Source of the DNA: Rhodoferax sp. GW822-FHT02A01
GTDB taxonomy: Bacteria > Pseudomonadota > Gammaproteobacteria > Burkholderiales > Burkholderiaceae_C
Direction: 5' to 3'
Assembly (NCBI RefSeq): GCF_038784515.1
Contig: NZ_CP152376.1
Span: forward strand, 1,178,001 to 1,242,000
DNA: 64,000 nucleotides
Position 1 is the first letter of the stretch. Each line of letters opens with the position of its first letter. Position numbers and translations under genes: made by a program. Shown here one piece after another: positions 46,764 to 56,350 of this stretch. Under the pieces are notes generated by a model, which was given only the letters and a program-made list of their open reading frames with translations, searched no databases and was not told the origin of the DNA.

Positions 46764-47705
46764 GTGATCCTGCAGCGCCTTCGCTTGTGGTACCGACTCG
46801 GACTGCTGCTGGGTTTGGCCCTGGCTTTCGGTCCGGCGCTCGCCTGTCAGGTGTGCGTGGTCAGCAGCGAGAAGGCACCTGCGTTCCAGGAGGCCTATGA
46901 CAGCCTCAGCCAGGAGCTGCAACGTCTAGGCGTTGCGCGCCAGGACATCGCACTGCTGGGCATTGCCGAATACCAGGACGGCGGGCCCGCCGTGCTGGAG
47001 GCAAGGCTGCTGATAACCCTGGGCACCGACGCCTTGCGCCATGTCGCCACGCGCAATGGCAAGCTGCTGATTGCCGGACTGATACCGCGCATCAGCTATG
47101 AGCGCGTGCTGGCCGAATCCGGCAGAAAAAGTGCTGCGGCAACCGCTGCACTGTACCTGGATCAGCCCTTTGGCCGCCAGCTTGATCTGATGCGGCTGGC
47201 CTTGCCGCGCCTGCATCGCGTGGGCGTTTTGTGGGGCCCCGAATCGATCAGCCTGCAGCCGCTGCTGAATACGGCCCTCCAGTCCCGCGGCATGGAATTA
47301 TCTGAAGGCCTCTACAGCGACGGACAAACCCTGATTGGCGCATTGCAAATGGCGCTGCATGATGCCGATGGTTTGTTGGCAGTTGCCGATACCGCAATCT
47401 ATAACGCCAACACCGTGTCCAATATCCTGCTCACCAGTTACCGCGCCAAAGTTCCGGTGCAGGCATTCTCCCCGGCATACGTCAAGGCGGGTGCCCTGCT
47501 GTCCGTACACAGCACGGCCGGTCAGATCGGCAGCCAGTTGGCCGTCATGGCGTATCAGGTCCTGCAAACCAACAACATGCCCCAGAGCCAATACCCCGTG
47601 GACTTCAGCGTCACGACCAACGACTACATCGCCCGCTCGCTCGGTTTGACGCTGGATGCCAAGGTGCTGTCCGATCGGCTGCACCGCATGGAGAAACGGC
47701 CATGA
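46764..47705 (+). CDS. ABC-type substrate-binding protein (PF04392-like)
   Basis: This 313-aa exported protein has a GTG start, a signal peptide (YRLGLLLGLALAFGPALA, cleavage before or at a Cys) and a two-lobed periplasmic-binding fold (ALLGIAEYQDGGPAVLEARLLITLGTDALR, GLLAVADTAIYNANTVSNILLTSY). No permease or ATPase is adjacent, so it probably works as a sensor input for the overlapping hybrid kinase (4-bp ATGA overlap) rather than in transport. Ligand unknown. Confidence 0.8.
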   Translation: MILQRLRLWYRLGLLLGLALAFGPALACQVCVVSSEKAPAFQEAYDSLSQELQRLGVARQDIALLGIAEYQDGGPAVLEARLLITLGTDALRHVATRNGKLLIAGLIPRISYERVLAESGRKSAAATAALYLDQPFGRQLDLMRLALPRLHRVGVLWGPESISLQPLLNTALQSRGMELSEGLYSDGQTLIGALQMALHDADGLLAVADTAIYNANTVSNILLTSYRAKVPVQAFSPAYVKAGALLSVHSTAGQIGSQLAVMAYQVLQTNNMPQSQYPVDFSVTTNDYIARSLGLTLDAKVLSDRLHRMEKRP

Positions 47706-49618
47706 TGGGCAGCAGCATTCGCGCGCGCATGGCGCTGGCCTCCATTCTTCCGGTGTTGCTGGTGGTAGCCACCATCGCCGGCATCTTCTGGCAAGGCAGG
47801 GTTCAGGATCTGGAGAACTCCCACCAGCAGCGCACTCGCTTGCTGGTGCATCAGGTGGCGTTGTTCAGCGCCTATGGCCTGTTCTCGGGCAACACGGCCA
47901 GTCTGCAAAGTGTGGTGCAGGAAATCCAGCGCGAGGCCGACGTCCAGCTGGTGATGGTGTTTGACGCCAATGGTGACGTGCTGGCCTACAGCGGGCCTAC
48001 CGAGGTACGTGCGCTCTCCGATGCCGAGTCCCCCAACTTCAAGGCCGGCCTGCGCACCAGGCATCTGGACATGCGCATCGAATCCGTTCTGCCCACGACT
48101 GTTCCGATTGATGACATGTTCACGCCGGAGCAGACCACAAACTCCCACTTTGCGGCTCCGTTGGGCAGTGCCATGGTGGTGGTGTCCCGGCAGGATCTGG
48201 ATGAAAAGAAGAGCGATGCCCTGCTGACCGCTTTGTGGGTCGGTGCCGCAGGCATGCTGCTCGGCGGGTTTCTGGCGTTCCGGCTAGGCGATTGGGTGGT
48301 GCGGCCACTGGTGCGCATTTCCCAGATGGTCAAGCGCATCGGCCAGGGCGACTTCACCATCGCGCCCATCGTCTCTGAGCGCGACCCTCTGAAAGAGCTG
48401 CAGGTTTCGCTCAACCAGATGGCTGAACGCCTGGCCTGGGGGCGCGATGAGCTGGAGCGCCAGGTCGAGAAAGTGACGCAGGAGTTGCGCCTGAAGAAGG
48501 AGCAGGCAGAAAGCGCAACCCAGGCCAAGTCGCGCTTTCTGGCGGCGGCCAGCCACGATTTGCGCCAGCCTTCGCATGCCTTGGGCATGTTTGTGGCCCG
48601 GCTGGGTCAGTTGCCCATGGACCCGCAGATGCGGCAGCTGGTCAACAACCTGCAGGTCTCGGTACAGGAAATGCAGGACCTGCTGGATGGCCTGTTGGAT
48701 TTGTCGCGGCTGGATTCCGGCAACGTGCAAATCCGCATGGCACCCGTGGACCTGAACGATCTGCTGAACTCGGTACGAAGTTCCCTGGCCAATGTGGCCC
48801 AGGCCAAGGGGTTGCGGCTGCGCGTGCGCTCCACCCGTCTGTGGGGTCAGAGCGACGCCACGCTGCTGGTTCGCATGCTGGTCAATCTGGTCATCAACGC
48901 CATCCGATACACCGAGCGCGGAACGGTGCTGGTGTGCTGTCGTCCGTACGACCAAGGGCAGGGTGTGCGCATCGAGGTATGGGATAGCGGCATCGGCATA
49001 CCGGCACAGCACCATGACGACATCTTCAAGGAGTTCTACCAACTCGCCAACCGCGCCGGCGACCGCAACTTCGGCATGGGTCTGGGGCTCAACATCGTGC
49101 AGCGCAGTGCTGCTCTGCTGGGGCACGAGATCGTGCTGCGATCCAACCTGGGTTGCGGCACCCGGTTTTCCATCCTGCTCAAGGCAGCACAGCCAGTGAG
49201 GGTCCAGTCCGACAAGCTGTTGGGCGCGTTGCAACCCACGTTGGGGGACATCACCGGCTTGCATGTCCTGCTGATTGAGGACAACGACAACGCCCGCGAG
49301 GCAGTGCGCCAACTGCTGCTTTCCTGGGGCTGCAAGGTAGTCGTGGCCAAAACGCTGGTGGAGGCCCAGACGCAACTGCTGCAGCACGGAGTGCCGGACG
49401 TGATCCTGAGTGACTACCATCTGGGCGCTGCAGAGAACGGCATTGAATGCATTGCCGCACTGCGCGCGCTGGCTGGCGGCACGGTGCCCGCATGCCTGAT
49501 GAGCGGCGATACCCATGACGCGTTTCTGGACGCCGTCAATGCTGCCGATCTGCCCTTGCTGCACAAGCCGGTGCGACCGGCCAAACTGCGCAGCCTGCTG
49601 CGTCGCATGCTGCCCTGA
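47702..49618 (+). CDS. Hybrid sensor histidine kinase
   Basis: This 638-aa inner-membrane kinase has TM1 (about 10-30), a periplasmic region, TM2 (about 176-197), HAMP (200-255), a coiled coil, HisKA with H285 in AAASHDLRQP, HATPase motifs NLVINAIRY, DSGIGIP and GMGLGLNIV, and a C-terminal receiver (about 515-636) with phospho-acceptor D571 and Lys in LLHKPVRP. It is translationally coupled to the binding-protein gene. No separate response regulator or DNA-binding output is adjacent; the target is unknown. Confidence 0.9.
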   Translation: MMGSSIRARMALASILPVLLVVATIAGIFWQGRVQDLENSHQQRTRLLVHQVALFSAYGLFSGNTASLQSVVQEIQREADVQLVMVFDANGDVLAYSGPTEVRALSDAESPNFKAGLRTRHLDMRIESVLPTTVPIDDMFTPEQTTNSHFAAPLGSAMVVVSRQDLDEKKSDALLTALWVGAAGMLLGGFLAFRLGDWVVRPLVRISQMVKRIGQGDFTIAPIVSERDPLKELQVSLNQMAERLAWGRDELERQVEKVTQELRLKKEQAESATQAKSRFLAAASHDLRQPSHALGMFVARLGQLPMDPQMRQLVNNLQVSVQEMQDLLDGLLDLSRLDSGNVQIRMAPVDLNDLLNSVRSSLANVAQAKGLRLRVRSTRLWGQSDATLLVRMLVNLVINAIRYTERGTVLVCCRPYDQGQGVRIEVWDSGIGIPAQHHDDIFKEFYQLANRAGDRNFGMGLGLNIVQRSAALLGHEIVLRSNLGCGTRFSILLKAAQPVRVQSDKLLGALQPTLGDITGLHVLLIEDNDNAREAVRQLLLSWGCKVVVAKTLVEAQTQLLQHGVPDVILSDYHLGAAENGIECIAALRALAGGTVPACLMSGDTHDAFLDAVNAADLPLLHKPVRPAKLRSLLRRMLP

Positions 49619-49800
49619 AAGAGCACGCAGTTTTGTGAAAACAAGTGGGGCGAAAGACGGTGTGCGGGGCTTGACGCGTTTCCATCAGCGACTGTCGCAA
49701 ATGAATCGTCACCTGTCCTTGGGCTGAATACACTTTGTCCGGTTATCGTGAGGCTCAATTTCGACTTACCCCAGTAACTGCTGTTCACTACCGTCGTACG

Positions 49801-49832
49801 GCCTCGGTCCGAGGCTTGGCACGGATTTGGCA
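49801..49832 (+). promoter_or_regulatory. Candidate sigma-54 promoter with adjacent palindrome
   Basis: TGGCACGGATTTGGCA at 49817-49832 matches the sigma-54 consensus (TGGCACG, RNNN, TTGCW) with one difference, keeping GG at -24 and GC at -12 in correct spacing. The ATG of the flavoprotein gene is 45 bp downstream. GCCTCGG (49801-49807) and CCGAGGC (49809-49815) form a perfect 7-bp inverted repeat immediately upstream. The element also contains TTGGCAC twice, so a chance direct repeat is possible. Confidence 0.5.
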
Positions 49833-49876
49833 CACTCACTTCACATCATTCAATCCCCCTAGGAGCAAAGCGCAAA

Positions 49877-52441
49877 ATGGCCAAATTTCCTGAACGAGCC
49901 AAAGTTGTCATCATTGGCCAAGGCGGCATCGTCGGCGCCTCGGTGGTGCATCACCTGATCGAACGCGGTTGGGACAACATCGTCGGCATCGACAAGTCCG
50001 CCATCCCCACCGACGTGGGTTCGACCGCACACGCCTCTGATTTCTGCTTCAACACGATGCACGATCAGATGTCGATCTTCACCACCAAGTACAGCATCGA
50101 CTTCTACGACAAGATGGGCCGCTATGAGCGCATCGGCGGCCTCGAAGTCGCCCGCGTGGGCGATGACGAGCGCATGCAGGAACTCAAGCGCCGCGTGGCG
50201 TCCGGCAAGGCCTTCGGCAACCGGGTCGAGATGATCACCCCCGCAGAAGCCAAGGCCAAGTTCCCGCTGCTGGAAGAAAGCATGATCCAGGGCGCGTTGT
50301 GGGACCCGGACGCCGGTCTGGTCAAGCCACGCTCACAGATGGTGGCCGGCGAACTGGTCGACGCCGCCGTGGCCTCTGGCAAGCTGCTGTCGTTTGCCAA
50401 CACCGCCTGCACCGGCCTGCGCATCGAGAACGGCCGCATCCAGGGCGTGGAAACCACCAAGGGCTATATCGCCGCAGACTACGTAGTAGTCTGCGCCGGC
50501 CTGTGGGGCCGCCTGATTGCCAACATGGCGGGCGAAGACCTGCCCATCATGCCGGTGGACCACCCGCTCACCTTCTTCAAACCCTACCTGGAATTTGCCG
50601 GCACCGGCAAGGACATCGGCTACCCGCTGCTGCGCGACCAGGGCAACTCGGCCTACCTGCGCGACACCGGGGACCCCAAGACCCCCGAAGGCGGCCAGAT
50701 CGAATGGGGCTACTACGAAGAGAAAAACCCCCGCATGTGCCACCCGCGCGACCTGCTTGAGAAAGAGCAGGCCCGCCTGTCGCCCTCGCAGCGCGACCTG
50801 GAGCTGGAGCAGATCATGGAGCCGCTGGAACGCGCCATCGAGCTGACCCCCATCCTGGCCGAGCTGGGCTACGACGAGAAATACTCCTTTAACGGCCTGC
50901 TGCAAGTCACCACCGACGGCAACCCCTCCATTGGCGAATCGAGCAAGGTGCGCGGCCTGTGGTACGCCGAAGCGATTTGGGTGAAAGACGCACCCGGCGT
51001 GGGCAAGCTGGTGGCCGACTGGATGACCGACGGCTATACCCACCTGGACCACGCCCGCATCGACGTGGCCCGCATCTATCCGTACCAGCAGGACGAAAAG
51101 TACATCCACGACCGCTGCTACGAAGGCGCCTTCAAGATCTATAACCCCCCTGTACACAACCGCGAGCCCTACAGCGCCGGACGCGGCATCTTCAAGAGCC
51201 CGTTCTACGAGCGCGAAAAAGCCCTGGGCGCCTACTTCATGGAGCTGTCCGGCTGGGAGCGTGCGCACGGCTACGCCAGCAACGAGCATCTGCTGGAAGT
51301 CTATGGCGACAAGGTGCCGGTGCGCGCCAACGAATGGGACAACCGCCACTTCTGGCGCGTCTCCAACGCCGAGCATCTCAAGATGTCGGAAGACGTGGGC
51401 ATGATCAACGTCTCGCACTTCGCCGAGATCGACGTGGTGGGCCCGGATGCAGCCGACCTGCTGGAATACATCTGCGTGGCCAAGGTGGGTGGTGACACGC
51501 CGGTTGGCAAAGGTGTCTACACCCACTTCCTGGATGCCAAGGGCGGCGTGCGCGCCGACCTGACCGTCCTGCGTCTGGGGCAGGACCACTACCGCGTCGT
51601 CGACGGCGCTGACGCCGGCCACCGCGACCTGACCTGGATCCGCCGCATGGCCCAGGACCGCGGTGCCAATGTCGAAGTGACCGATACCACCACGCAATAC
51701 GGTTGCCTGGGTGTGTGGGGCCCCAACGCCCGCGCCACCATCCAAAAGATTGCCGACGAGCCAGAAGCCTGGTCCAACGAAAACTTCCCCTTTGCGGCTT
51801 TGCGCGAACTCAAGATCAAGGGTGTTCCGGTGCTGGCCTTCCGCATCTCCTACGTGGGCGAGCAAGGCTGGGAACTGCACTTCAAGTACGAAGACGGTCT
51901 GGCCCTGTGGGACGCGCTGTATGCCCTGGGCGTCACCCCCGTGGGTGTGGAAACCTATGCCAACAGCCGCCGCATGGAAAAGAGCCTGCGCCTGCAGAAC
52001 GCCGACCTGCTGACCGAGTACAACCTGTTCGAAGCCGATCTGGCCCGCCCCAAGGTCAAGGCTGCCGACTTCCACGGCAAGGCTGCCCACATGAAGTTCC
52101 GCGAGCGTGCGCACCAGCCCGCCACGCTATGCACCCTGGTCATGACCAGCAACATCGACAGCTCCGGCGTGGCCCGCTACCCCCTGGGCAACCTGCCAGT
52201 GATGGACCCGGCCACGGGCGCCACGCTGATCGACTCGGAAGGTCGCCGCTCGTACACCACCAGCATTGCATTCGGCCCCACCATCGGCAAGAACATTGCG
52301 CTGGCTTACCTGCCCCATGAATATTGCCAGGTGGGCCGTGAGCTGCAGGTGCAGTACTTTGACGATGTGTATCCGGTCAAGGTCGAAGCCGTGGGCTACG
52401 GCCCCCTGTACGATCCGGAAAACATCAAACCCCGTTCTTAA
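49877..52441 (+). CDS. Dimethylglycine/sarcosine dehydrogenase-like flavoprotein
   Basis: This 854-aa protein has an N-terminal FAD domain ([22 protein letters not shown], residues about 10-31), an FAO_M middle domain and a C-terminal GcvT-like folate-binding region (about 440-850, with [20 protein letters not shown] and [12 protein letters not shown]). Members oxidatively demethylate N-methylated glycines, transferring the methyl carbon to THF and electrons to ETF. The His of STAHASDF (H52) lies where covalent FAD can attach in relatives, but the local motif differs. AGGAG precedes the ATG. etfBA follow directly, supporting an ETF-coupled dehydrogenase. Exact substrate inferred. Confidence 0.85.
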   Translation: MAKFPERAKVVIIGQGGIVGASVVHHLIERGWDNIVGIDKSAIPTDVGSTAHASDFCFNTMHDQMSIFTTKYSIDFYDKMGRYERIGGLEVARVGDDERMQELKRRVASGKAFGNRVEMITPAEAKAKFPLLEESMIQGALWDPDAGLVKPRSQMVAGELVDAAVASGKLLSFANTACTGLRIENGRIQGVETTKGYIAADYVVVCAGLWGRLIANMAGEDLPIMPVDHPLTFFKPYLEFAGTGKDIGYPLLRDQGNSAYLRDTGDPKTPEGGQIEWGYYEEKNPRMCHPRDLLEKEQARLSPSQRDLELEQIMEPLERAIELTPILAELGYDEKYSFNGLLQVTTDGNPSIGESSKVRGLWYAEAIWVKDAPGVGKLVADWMTDGYTHLDHARIDVARIYPYQQDEKYIHDRCYEGAFKIYNPPVHNREPYSAGRGIFKSPFYEREKALGAYFMELSGWERAHGYASNEHLLEVYGDKVPVRANEWDNRHFWRVSNAEHLKMSEDVGMINVSHFAEIDVVGPDAADLLEYICVAKVGGDTPVGKGVYTHFLDAKGGVRADLTVLRLGQDHYRVVDGADAGHRDLTWIRRMAQDRGANVEVTDTTTQYGCLGVWGPNARATIQKIADEPEAWSNENFPFAALRELKIKGVPVLAFRISYVGEQGWELHFKYEDGLALWDALYALGVTPVGVETYANSRRMEKSLRLQNADLLTEYNLFEADLARPKVKAADFHGKAAHMKFRERAHQPATLCTLVMTSNIDSSGVARYPLGNLPVMDPATGATLIDSEGRRSYTTSIAFGPTIGKNIALAYLPHEYCQVGRELQVQYFDDVYPVKVEAVGYGPLYDPENIKPRS

Positions 52442-52449
52442 AAACCAGT

Positions 52450-52465
52450 GCGCCCCGCGGGGCGC
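52450..52465 (+). repeat. Perfect 16-bp palindrome between flavoprotein gene and etfB
   Basis: GCGCCCCGCGGGGCGC is its own reverse complement and lies 9 bp after the stop codon, 41 bp before etfB. There is no T-run, so it is more likely an mRNA-stabilising or processing hairpin than a full terminator. Confidence 0.55.
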
Positions 52466-52506
52466 CGCTCTTTGCGCCAGATGGCGCGCTACCTACGGAG
52501 AAATGC

Positions 52507-53256
52507 ATGAAAGCAATGGTCGCGGTCAAACGCGTGGTGGACTACAACGTCAAGGTTCGGGTCAAAACCGACGGCACGGGCGTGGATATTGCCAACGTCA
52601 AGATGAGCATGAACCCCTTTGACGAGATCGCTGTGGAAGAGGCGGTGCGCCTAAAGGAAAAGGGCGTGGTCACCGAGATCATCGCCGTATCCTGCGGTGT
52701 AGCCCAGTGCCAGGAAACCCTGCGCACGGCCATGGCCATTGGTGCAGACCGCGCCATCCTGGTGGAAACCACGGCTGACCTGCAGCCCCTGGCGGTTGCC
52801 AAGCTCCTGAAGGCTTTGGTGGACAAGGAACAACCCGGCCTGGTGATCGTGGGCAAGCAGGCCATCGACGACGACTGCAACCAGACCGGCCAGATGCTGG
52901 CCGCCCTGGGCGACTGGCCCCAGGCCACCTTTGCCAGCAAGGTCGAGATCGTGGACGGCAAGCTCAAAGCGACGCGCGAAGTGGACGGCGGCTCCGAGTC
53001 CCTGTCCTTGACCCTGCCGGCCATCATCACCACCGATCTGCGCCTGAACGAGCCGCGCTATGTGACGCTACCCAACATCATGAAGGCCAAGAAGAAGCCG
53101 CTGGAGACCGTCAAGCCCGAAGATCTGGGTGTGGACGTAAACCCGCGTATCAAGACCTTGAAGGTCAGCGAGCCGCCGGCCCGCAGCGCCGGCATCAAGG
53201 TGCCCGACGTAGCCACATTGGTCGACAAGCTCAAGAACGAAGCCAAGGTGATCTAG
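52507..53256 (+). CDS. etfB: Electron transfer flavoprotein beta subunit
   Basis: This 249-aa AMP-binding subunit starts [19 protein letters not shown] and has the signature [27 protein letters not shown] block and [20 protein letters not shown] near residue 118-137. With EtfA it carries electrons from flavin dehydrogenases to the quinone pool. It lies 65 bp after the dimethylglycine dehydrogenase-like gene, which it probably serves along with acyl-CoA dehydrogenases elsewhere. Confidence 0.95.
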   Translation: MKAMVAVKRVVDYNVKVRVKTDGTGVDIANVKMSMNPFDEIAVEEAVRLKEKGVVTEIIAVSCGVAQCQETLRTAMAIGADRAILVETTADLQPLAVAKLLKALVDKEQPGLVIVGKQAIDDDCNQTGQMLAALGDWPQATFASKVEIVDGKLKATREVDGGSESLSLTLPAIITTDLRLNEPRYVTLPNIMKAKKKPLETVKPEDLGVDVNPRIKTLKVSEPPARSAGIKVPDVATLVDKLKNEAKVI

Positions 53257-53397
53257 TGCTGCGGAGTCCGGCCGCCATGGCACTCAGCTCCGCGGCTGTC
53301 CCCCGGCCTTCGGCCTCCTCCTTTATGCCGCTGCGCTGAGCGCCATGCCGTCCTCTGCCAGCCAGCACCCAGCAAACCCCATTTGAAAGAGCAAACC

Positions 53398-54330
53398 ATG
53401 ACTTCTCTTGTAATCGCTGAACACGACAATGCCAGCATCAAGCCCGCCACCCTCAACACCATCACCGCAGCCGCCCAGCTCGGTGGTGATGTGCACGTGC
53501 TGGTGGCTGGCCACAATGCCGCAGCTGCTGCCGCCCAAGCCGCCCAGATTGCTGGCGTGGCCAAGGTCATCCATGCCGATGAGGCCGGTCTGGCCCACGG
53601 CCTGGCCGAGAACGTCACCGCCCAGGTGCTGGCCATTGCAGGCAGCTACAGCCACATCGTGCTGGCCGCCACGCCTTCGGGCAAGAACATTGCGCCGCGC
53701 ATTGCCGCCAAGCTGGATGTGGGCCAGATCAGCGACATCACCAAGGTGATCAGCCCCGACACCTTTGAGCGCCCCATCTATGCGGGCAACGCCATTGCTA
53801 CGGTACAAGCCACGGACGCCACCAAGGTGCTGACGGTGCGCACCACGGGCTTTGACCCGGCAGCTGCCACCGGTGGCAGTGCTGCAGTGGAAACCGCAAG
53901 TGCAGTCGCCGCAGCAACCAGCGTCACCTTCCTGGGTTCGGAGATTGCCAAGAACGATCGCCCGGAGCTCACCAGCGCCAAGATCATCGTGAGCGGTGGC
54001 CGTGCCCTGGGCTCCTCCGAGAAGTTCACGGAAGTGATCACTCCGCTGGCCGACAAGCTCAATGCAGCGATGGGTGCATCCCGTGCCGCCGTGGACGCGG
54101 GCTACGCGCCCAACGACTGGCAAGTGGGCCAGACCGGCAAGATCGTGGCACCCCAGCTCTACATTGCCGTAGGCATCAGTGGCGCCATCCAGCACCTGGC
54201 CGGCATGAAGGACTCCAAGGTGATCGTGGCCATCAACAAGGATGGCGAGGCCCCGATCTTCTCGGTGGCCGACTACGGCCTGGAGGCGGATCTGTTCGCC
54301 GCGGTGCCGGAGCTGGTCAAGGCGCTGTAA
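53398..54330 (+). CDS. etfA: Electron transfer flavoprotein alpha subunit
   Basis: This 310-aa FAD-binding subunit has the C-terminal ETF signature: [32 protein letters not shown] and [20 protein letters not shown]. The ATG at 53398 follows GAAAGAG; an in-frame TTG five codons earlier is ignored. A 141-bp gap with GC-rich palindromic sequence (CCCCGGCCTTCGGCCTCC) separates it from etfB, longer than usual for this pair. Confidence 0.95.
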   Translation: MTSLVIAEHDNASIKPATLNTITAAAQLGGDVHVLVAGHNAAAAAAQAAQIAGVAKVIHADEAGLAHGLAENVTAQVLAIAGSYSHIVLAATPSGKNIAPRIAAKLDVGQISDITKVISPDTFERPIYAGNAIATVQATDATKVLTVRTTGFDPAAATGGSAAVETASAVAAATSVTFLGSEIAKNDRPELTSAKIIVSGGRALGSSEKFTEVITPLADKLNAAMGASRAAVDAGYAPNDWQVGQTGKIVAPQLYIAVGISGAIQHLAGMKDSKVIVAINKDGEAPIFSVADYGLEADLFAAVPELVKAL

Positions 54331-54353
54331 TGCGCGCAGTGGCGCAGTAGCCC

Positions 54354-55331
54354 CTACTGCGCCACAAAGCCGCTGGCCTTGATGATGCGGGCCCAGGTCT
54401 TGGTATAGGCCTGCTCCCGTGTGGCGAGTTGCTGGCTGGTCATGAAGCCCACCGTCAACCCCATGTGCGTGAGGCGGTCCTTCACATCGGGCATGGCCAG
54501 CACCTTGGCCAACGCATCGGAGAAGCGGTCTATCGCGGCGCGCGGCGTACCGGCCGGTGCGAAGAAGCCGTAGTACGGCACGTCCTCAAAGCCGCTCAGA
54601 CCCAGCTCGGAAAAGGTGGGCACATCGGGCAATATGGCTTGGCGCTTGGCGCCCATCACTGCCACGATCTGCAGCTTGCCACCACGGTGGTTCTCGATGA
54701 AGTCTGGAACTGAAGCCACGCCTGCTGCTATCTGATTGCCTAGCATGTCGGACATCATGGGCGCACCGCCCCGGTAAGGTGCGGCCTGCAAGTCCAGCGC
54801 ATATTTCTGCCCGATCACCTGCACCAGAAACTCCGGCACGGAGGCCGGCGCGGGAACGCCAACCGTCCCCTTGCCGCCGCCCTGGCCCTTGATCCAGGTC
54901 ACGTAGGCCGTCATGGATTTCGCCGGTGTGCCACCCGACAGGGCAAAGGCATTCACAAAAGTTGCCACACCGGCCACGGGCACAAAGTCCTTGGCGGGCT
55001 CATAGCCCGGGTTCTTGAGCACCTGCGGCAGTATGGAAATGGTGTGGTCATGCGACAGAAAGACCGTGTTGCCGTCCGCAGCCGCAGCCTTGAGCGCCTG
55101 CGCCGCAATCTGGCCGCCGGCACCAGCCTTGTTTTCCACCAGCACCGGAACGCCCAACACATCCTTGAGTTTGTCACCCAGCGTGCGGGCAATCGCATCG
55201 GTGCCACCACCGGGCGGGAAGCCCACCAGCATGTGCAGCGCAGACCCCTCTGCCCAGGCCGCACCGGCAAAAACCAAAGCAAGACATACCCAGGCACGCA
55301 CAAAAGAACGGACTATTTTGAACATCGGCAT
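54354..55331 (-). CDS. Tripartite tricarboxylate/Bug-family periplasmic binding protein
   Basis: This 325-aa exported protein has a signal peptide (RAWVCLALVFAGAAWAEG) and the Bug/TctC fold (LVGFPPGGGTDAIARTLGDKL, NKAGAGGQIAAQALKAA, YRGGAPMMSDMLGNQI, VPTFSELG). Burkholderiales genomes hold many solitary copies binding carboxylates or aromatic acids; no TctAB membrane genes are adjacent. An ATG two codons in (55325) is an alternative start. Ligand unknown. Confidence 0.88.
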   Translation of the reverse strand: MPMFKIVRSFVRAWVCLALVFAGAAWAEGSALHMLVGFPPGGGTDAIARTLGDKLKDVLGVPVLVENKAGAGGQIAAQALKAAAADGNTVFLSHDHTISILPQVLKNPGYEPAKDFVPVAGVATFVNAFALSGGTPAKSMTAYVTWIKGQGGGKGTVGVPAPASVPEFLVQVIGQKYALDLQAAPYRGGAPMMSDMLGNQIAAGVASVPDFIENHRGGKLQIVAVMGAKRQAILPDVPTFSELGLSGFEDVPYYGFFAPAGTPRAAIDRFSDALAKVLAMPDVKDRLTHMGLTVGFMTSQQLATREQAYTKTWARIIKASGFVAQ

Positions 55332-55458
55332 TCAGCGTAAAAAGGAAAATTGCATTATCGCGATCCGCCGTCGCGTCGCTTGCACACCTAGGCGAACTTT
55401 GGGCTCACGCATTAAGCCGCAGGGCGGCTTCTGAAGCACAATCGCGCGGTCATACCCT

Positions 55459-56220
55459 ATGGTCAGCTCAACCATGCAACCCATTGTTCTCATAACCGGT
55501 GCCTCCCGTGGCATTGGTGCCGCCACAGCCCGGCTATGCGCAGCCGCAGGCTTCACGGTCGCAGTCAACTTCCACAGCAATGCCTCTGCGGCCCAGTCCG
55601 TGGTGCAGAACATCATCACAGCTGGCGGTCATGCATTTGCCGTGCAGGCCGACGTGGCGCACGAAGACCAGGTGCTGCGGATGTTCGAGGCGATTGACAA
55701 GCAGCCAGGTCGCCTGGGCGCGCTGGTCAACAATGCCGGCTTGGTGGATGTGACCAGCCGCGTTGAAGACATGTCGGTTTCACGCTTCAGGCGCATGTTC
55801 GACACCAATGTCATTGGCACCATGGTCTGTGCCCGCGAAGCAGTGCGACGCATGAGCACCCTGCGCAATGGTGCAGGCGGCGCCATCGTGAACGTCTCCA
55901 GCGTGGCCTCCACCCTGGGCAGTCCGGGACAGTATGTGGACTACGCCGCAAGCAAGGGCGCGGTGGATGTCTTCACCATCGGTCTGGCTCGCGAAGTCGC
56001 GACCGCCGGGATACGCGTCAACGCTGTGCGCCCGGGCATCATCGACACAGAAATTCACGCCTCCGGTGGCCAACCCGAGCGCGCTCGCCAGCTCGCCCAC
56101 CTGATACCGATGCAGCGCGCGGGAACTGCCGAAGAGGTGGCCCAGGCCATTGTCTGGCTGCTCAGCCCGCAGGCAAGCTACACCACAGGAGCCATTTTGG
56201 ATGTGGGAGGTGGAAGGTAG
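55459..56220 (+). CDS. Short-chain dehydrogenase/reductase
   Basis: This 253-aa SDR has the cofactor motif TGASRGIG (13-20), NNAG (91-94), catalytic Ser 147/148, Tyr 162 and Lys 166 (YAASK), and a FabG-like C terminus (PMQRAGTAEEVAQAIVWLLSPQASYTTGAILDVGGGR). It resembles 3-oxoacyl-ACP reductases or glucose-1-dehydrogenase-like enzymes; substrate unknown. It is divergent from the Bug-family gene with a small hairpin (AAGCCGC/GCGGCTT at 55414-55430) in the gap. A second ATG at 55474 is also possible. Confidence 0.85.
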   Translation: MVSSTMQPIVLITGASRGIGAATARLCAAAGFTVAVNFHSNASAAQSVVQNIITAGGHAFAVQADVAHEDQVLRMFEAIDKQPGRLGALVNNAGLVDVTSRVEDMSVSRFRRMFDTNVIGTMVCAREAVRRMSTLRNGAGGAIVNVSSVASTLGSPGQYVDYAASKGAVDVFTIGLAREVATAGIRVNAVRPGIIDTEIHASGGQPERARQLAHLIPMQRAGTAEEVAQAIVWLLSPQASYTTGAILDVGGGR

Positions 56221-56223
56221 ACA

Positions 56224-56253
56224 TTGGAAAACCGAATGCCGTGAATCTATACT
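56224..56253 (+). promoter_or_regulatory. Candidate sigma-70-like promoter before the chemoreceptor
   Basis: TTGGAA (56224-56229) and TATACT (56248-56253) are separated by 18 bp, and the ATG is about 98 bp downstream. Two ATGCAT hexamers (56263-56268 and 56273-56278) lie just downstream. No flagellar sigma-28 motif was seen. Confidence 0.4.
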
Positions 56254-56350
56254 GAGCAGGGTATGCATTCAGATGCATAGGCGGAGTTGTATCGCTGTCG
56301 GCTGCCAAACTGAGAGACGACTTTCACATGAAATATAAATTGGGAACCCT

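Noticed and set aside
50333..52114. A 593-codon minus-strand frame opposite the dimethylglycine dehydrogenase-like gene
   Set aside because: Antisense shadow without family features.
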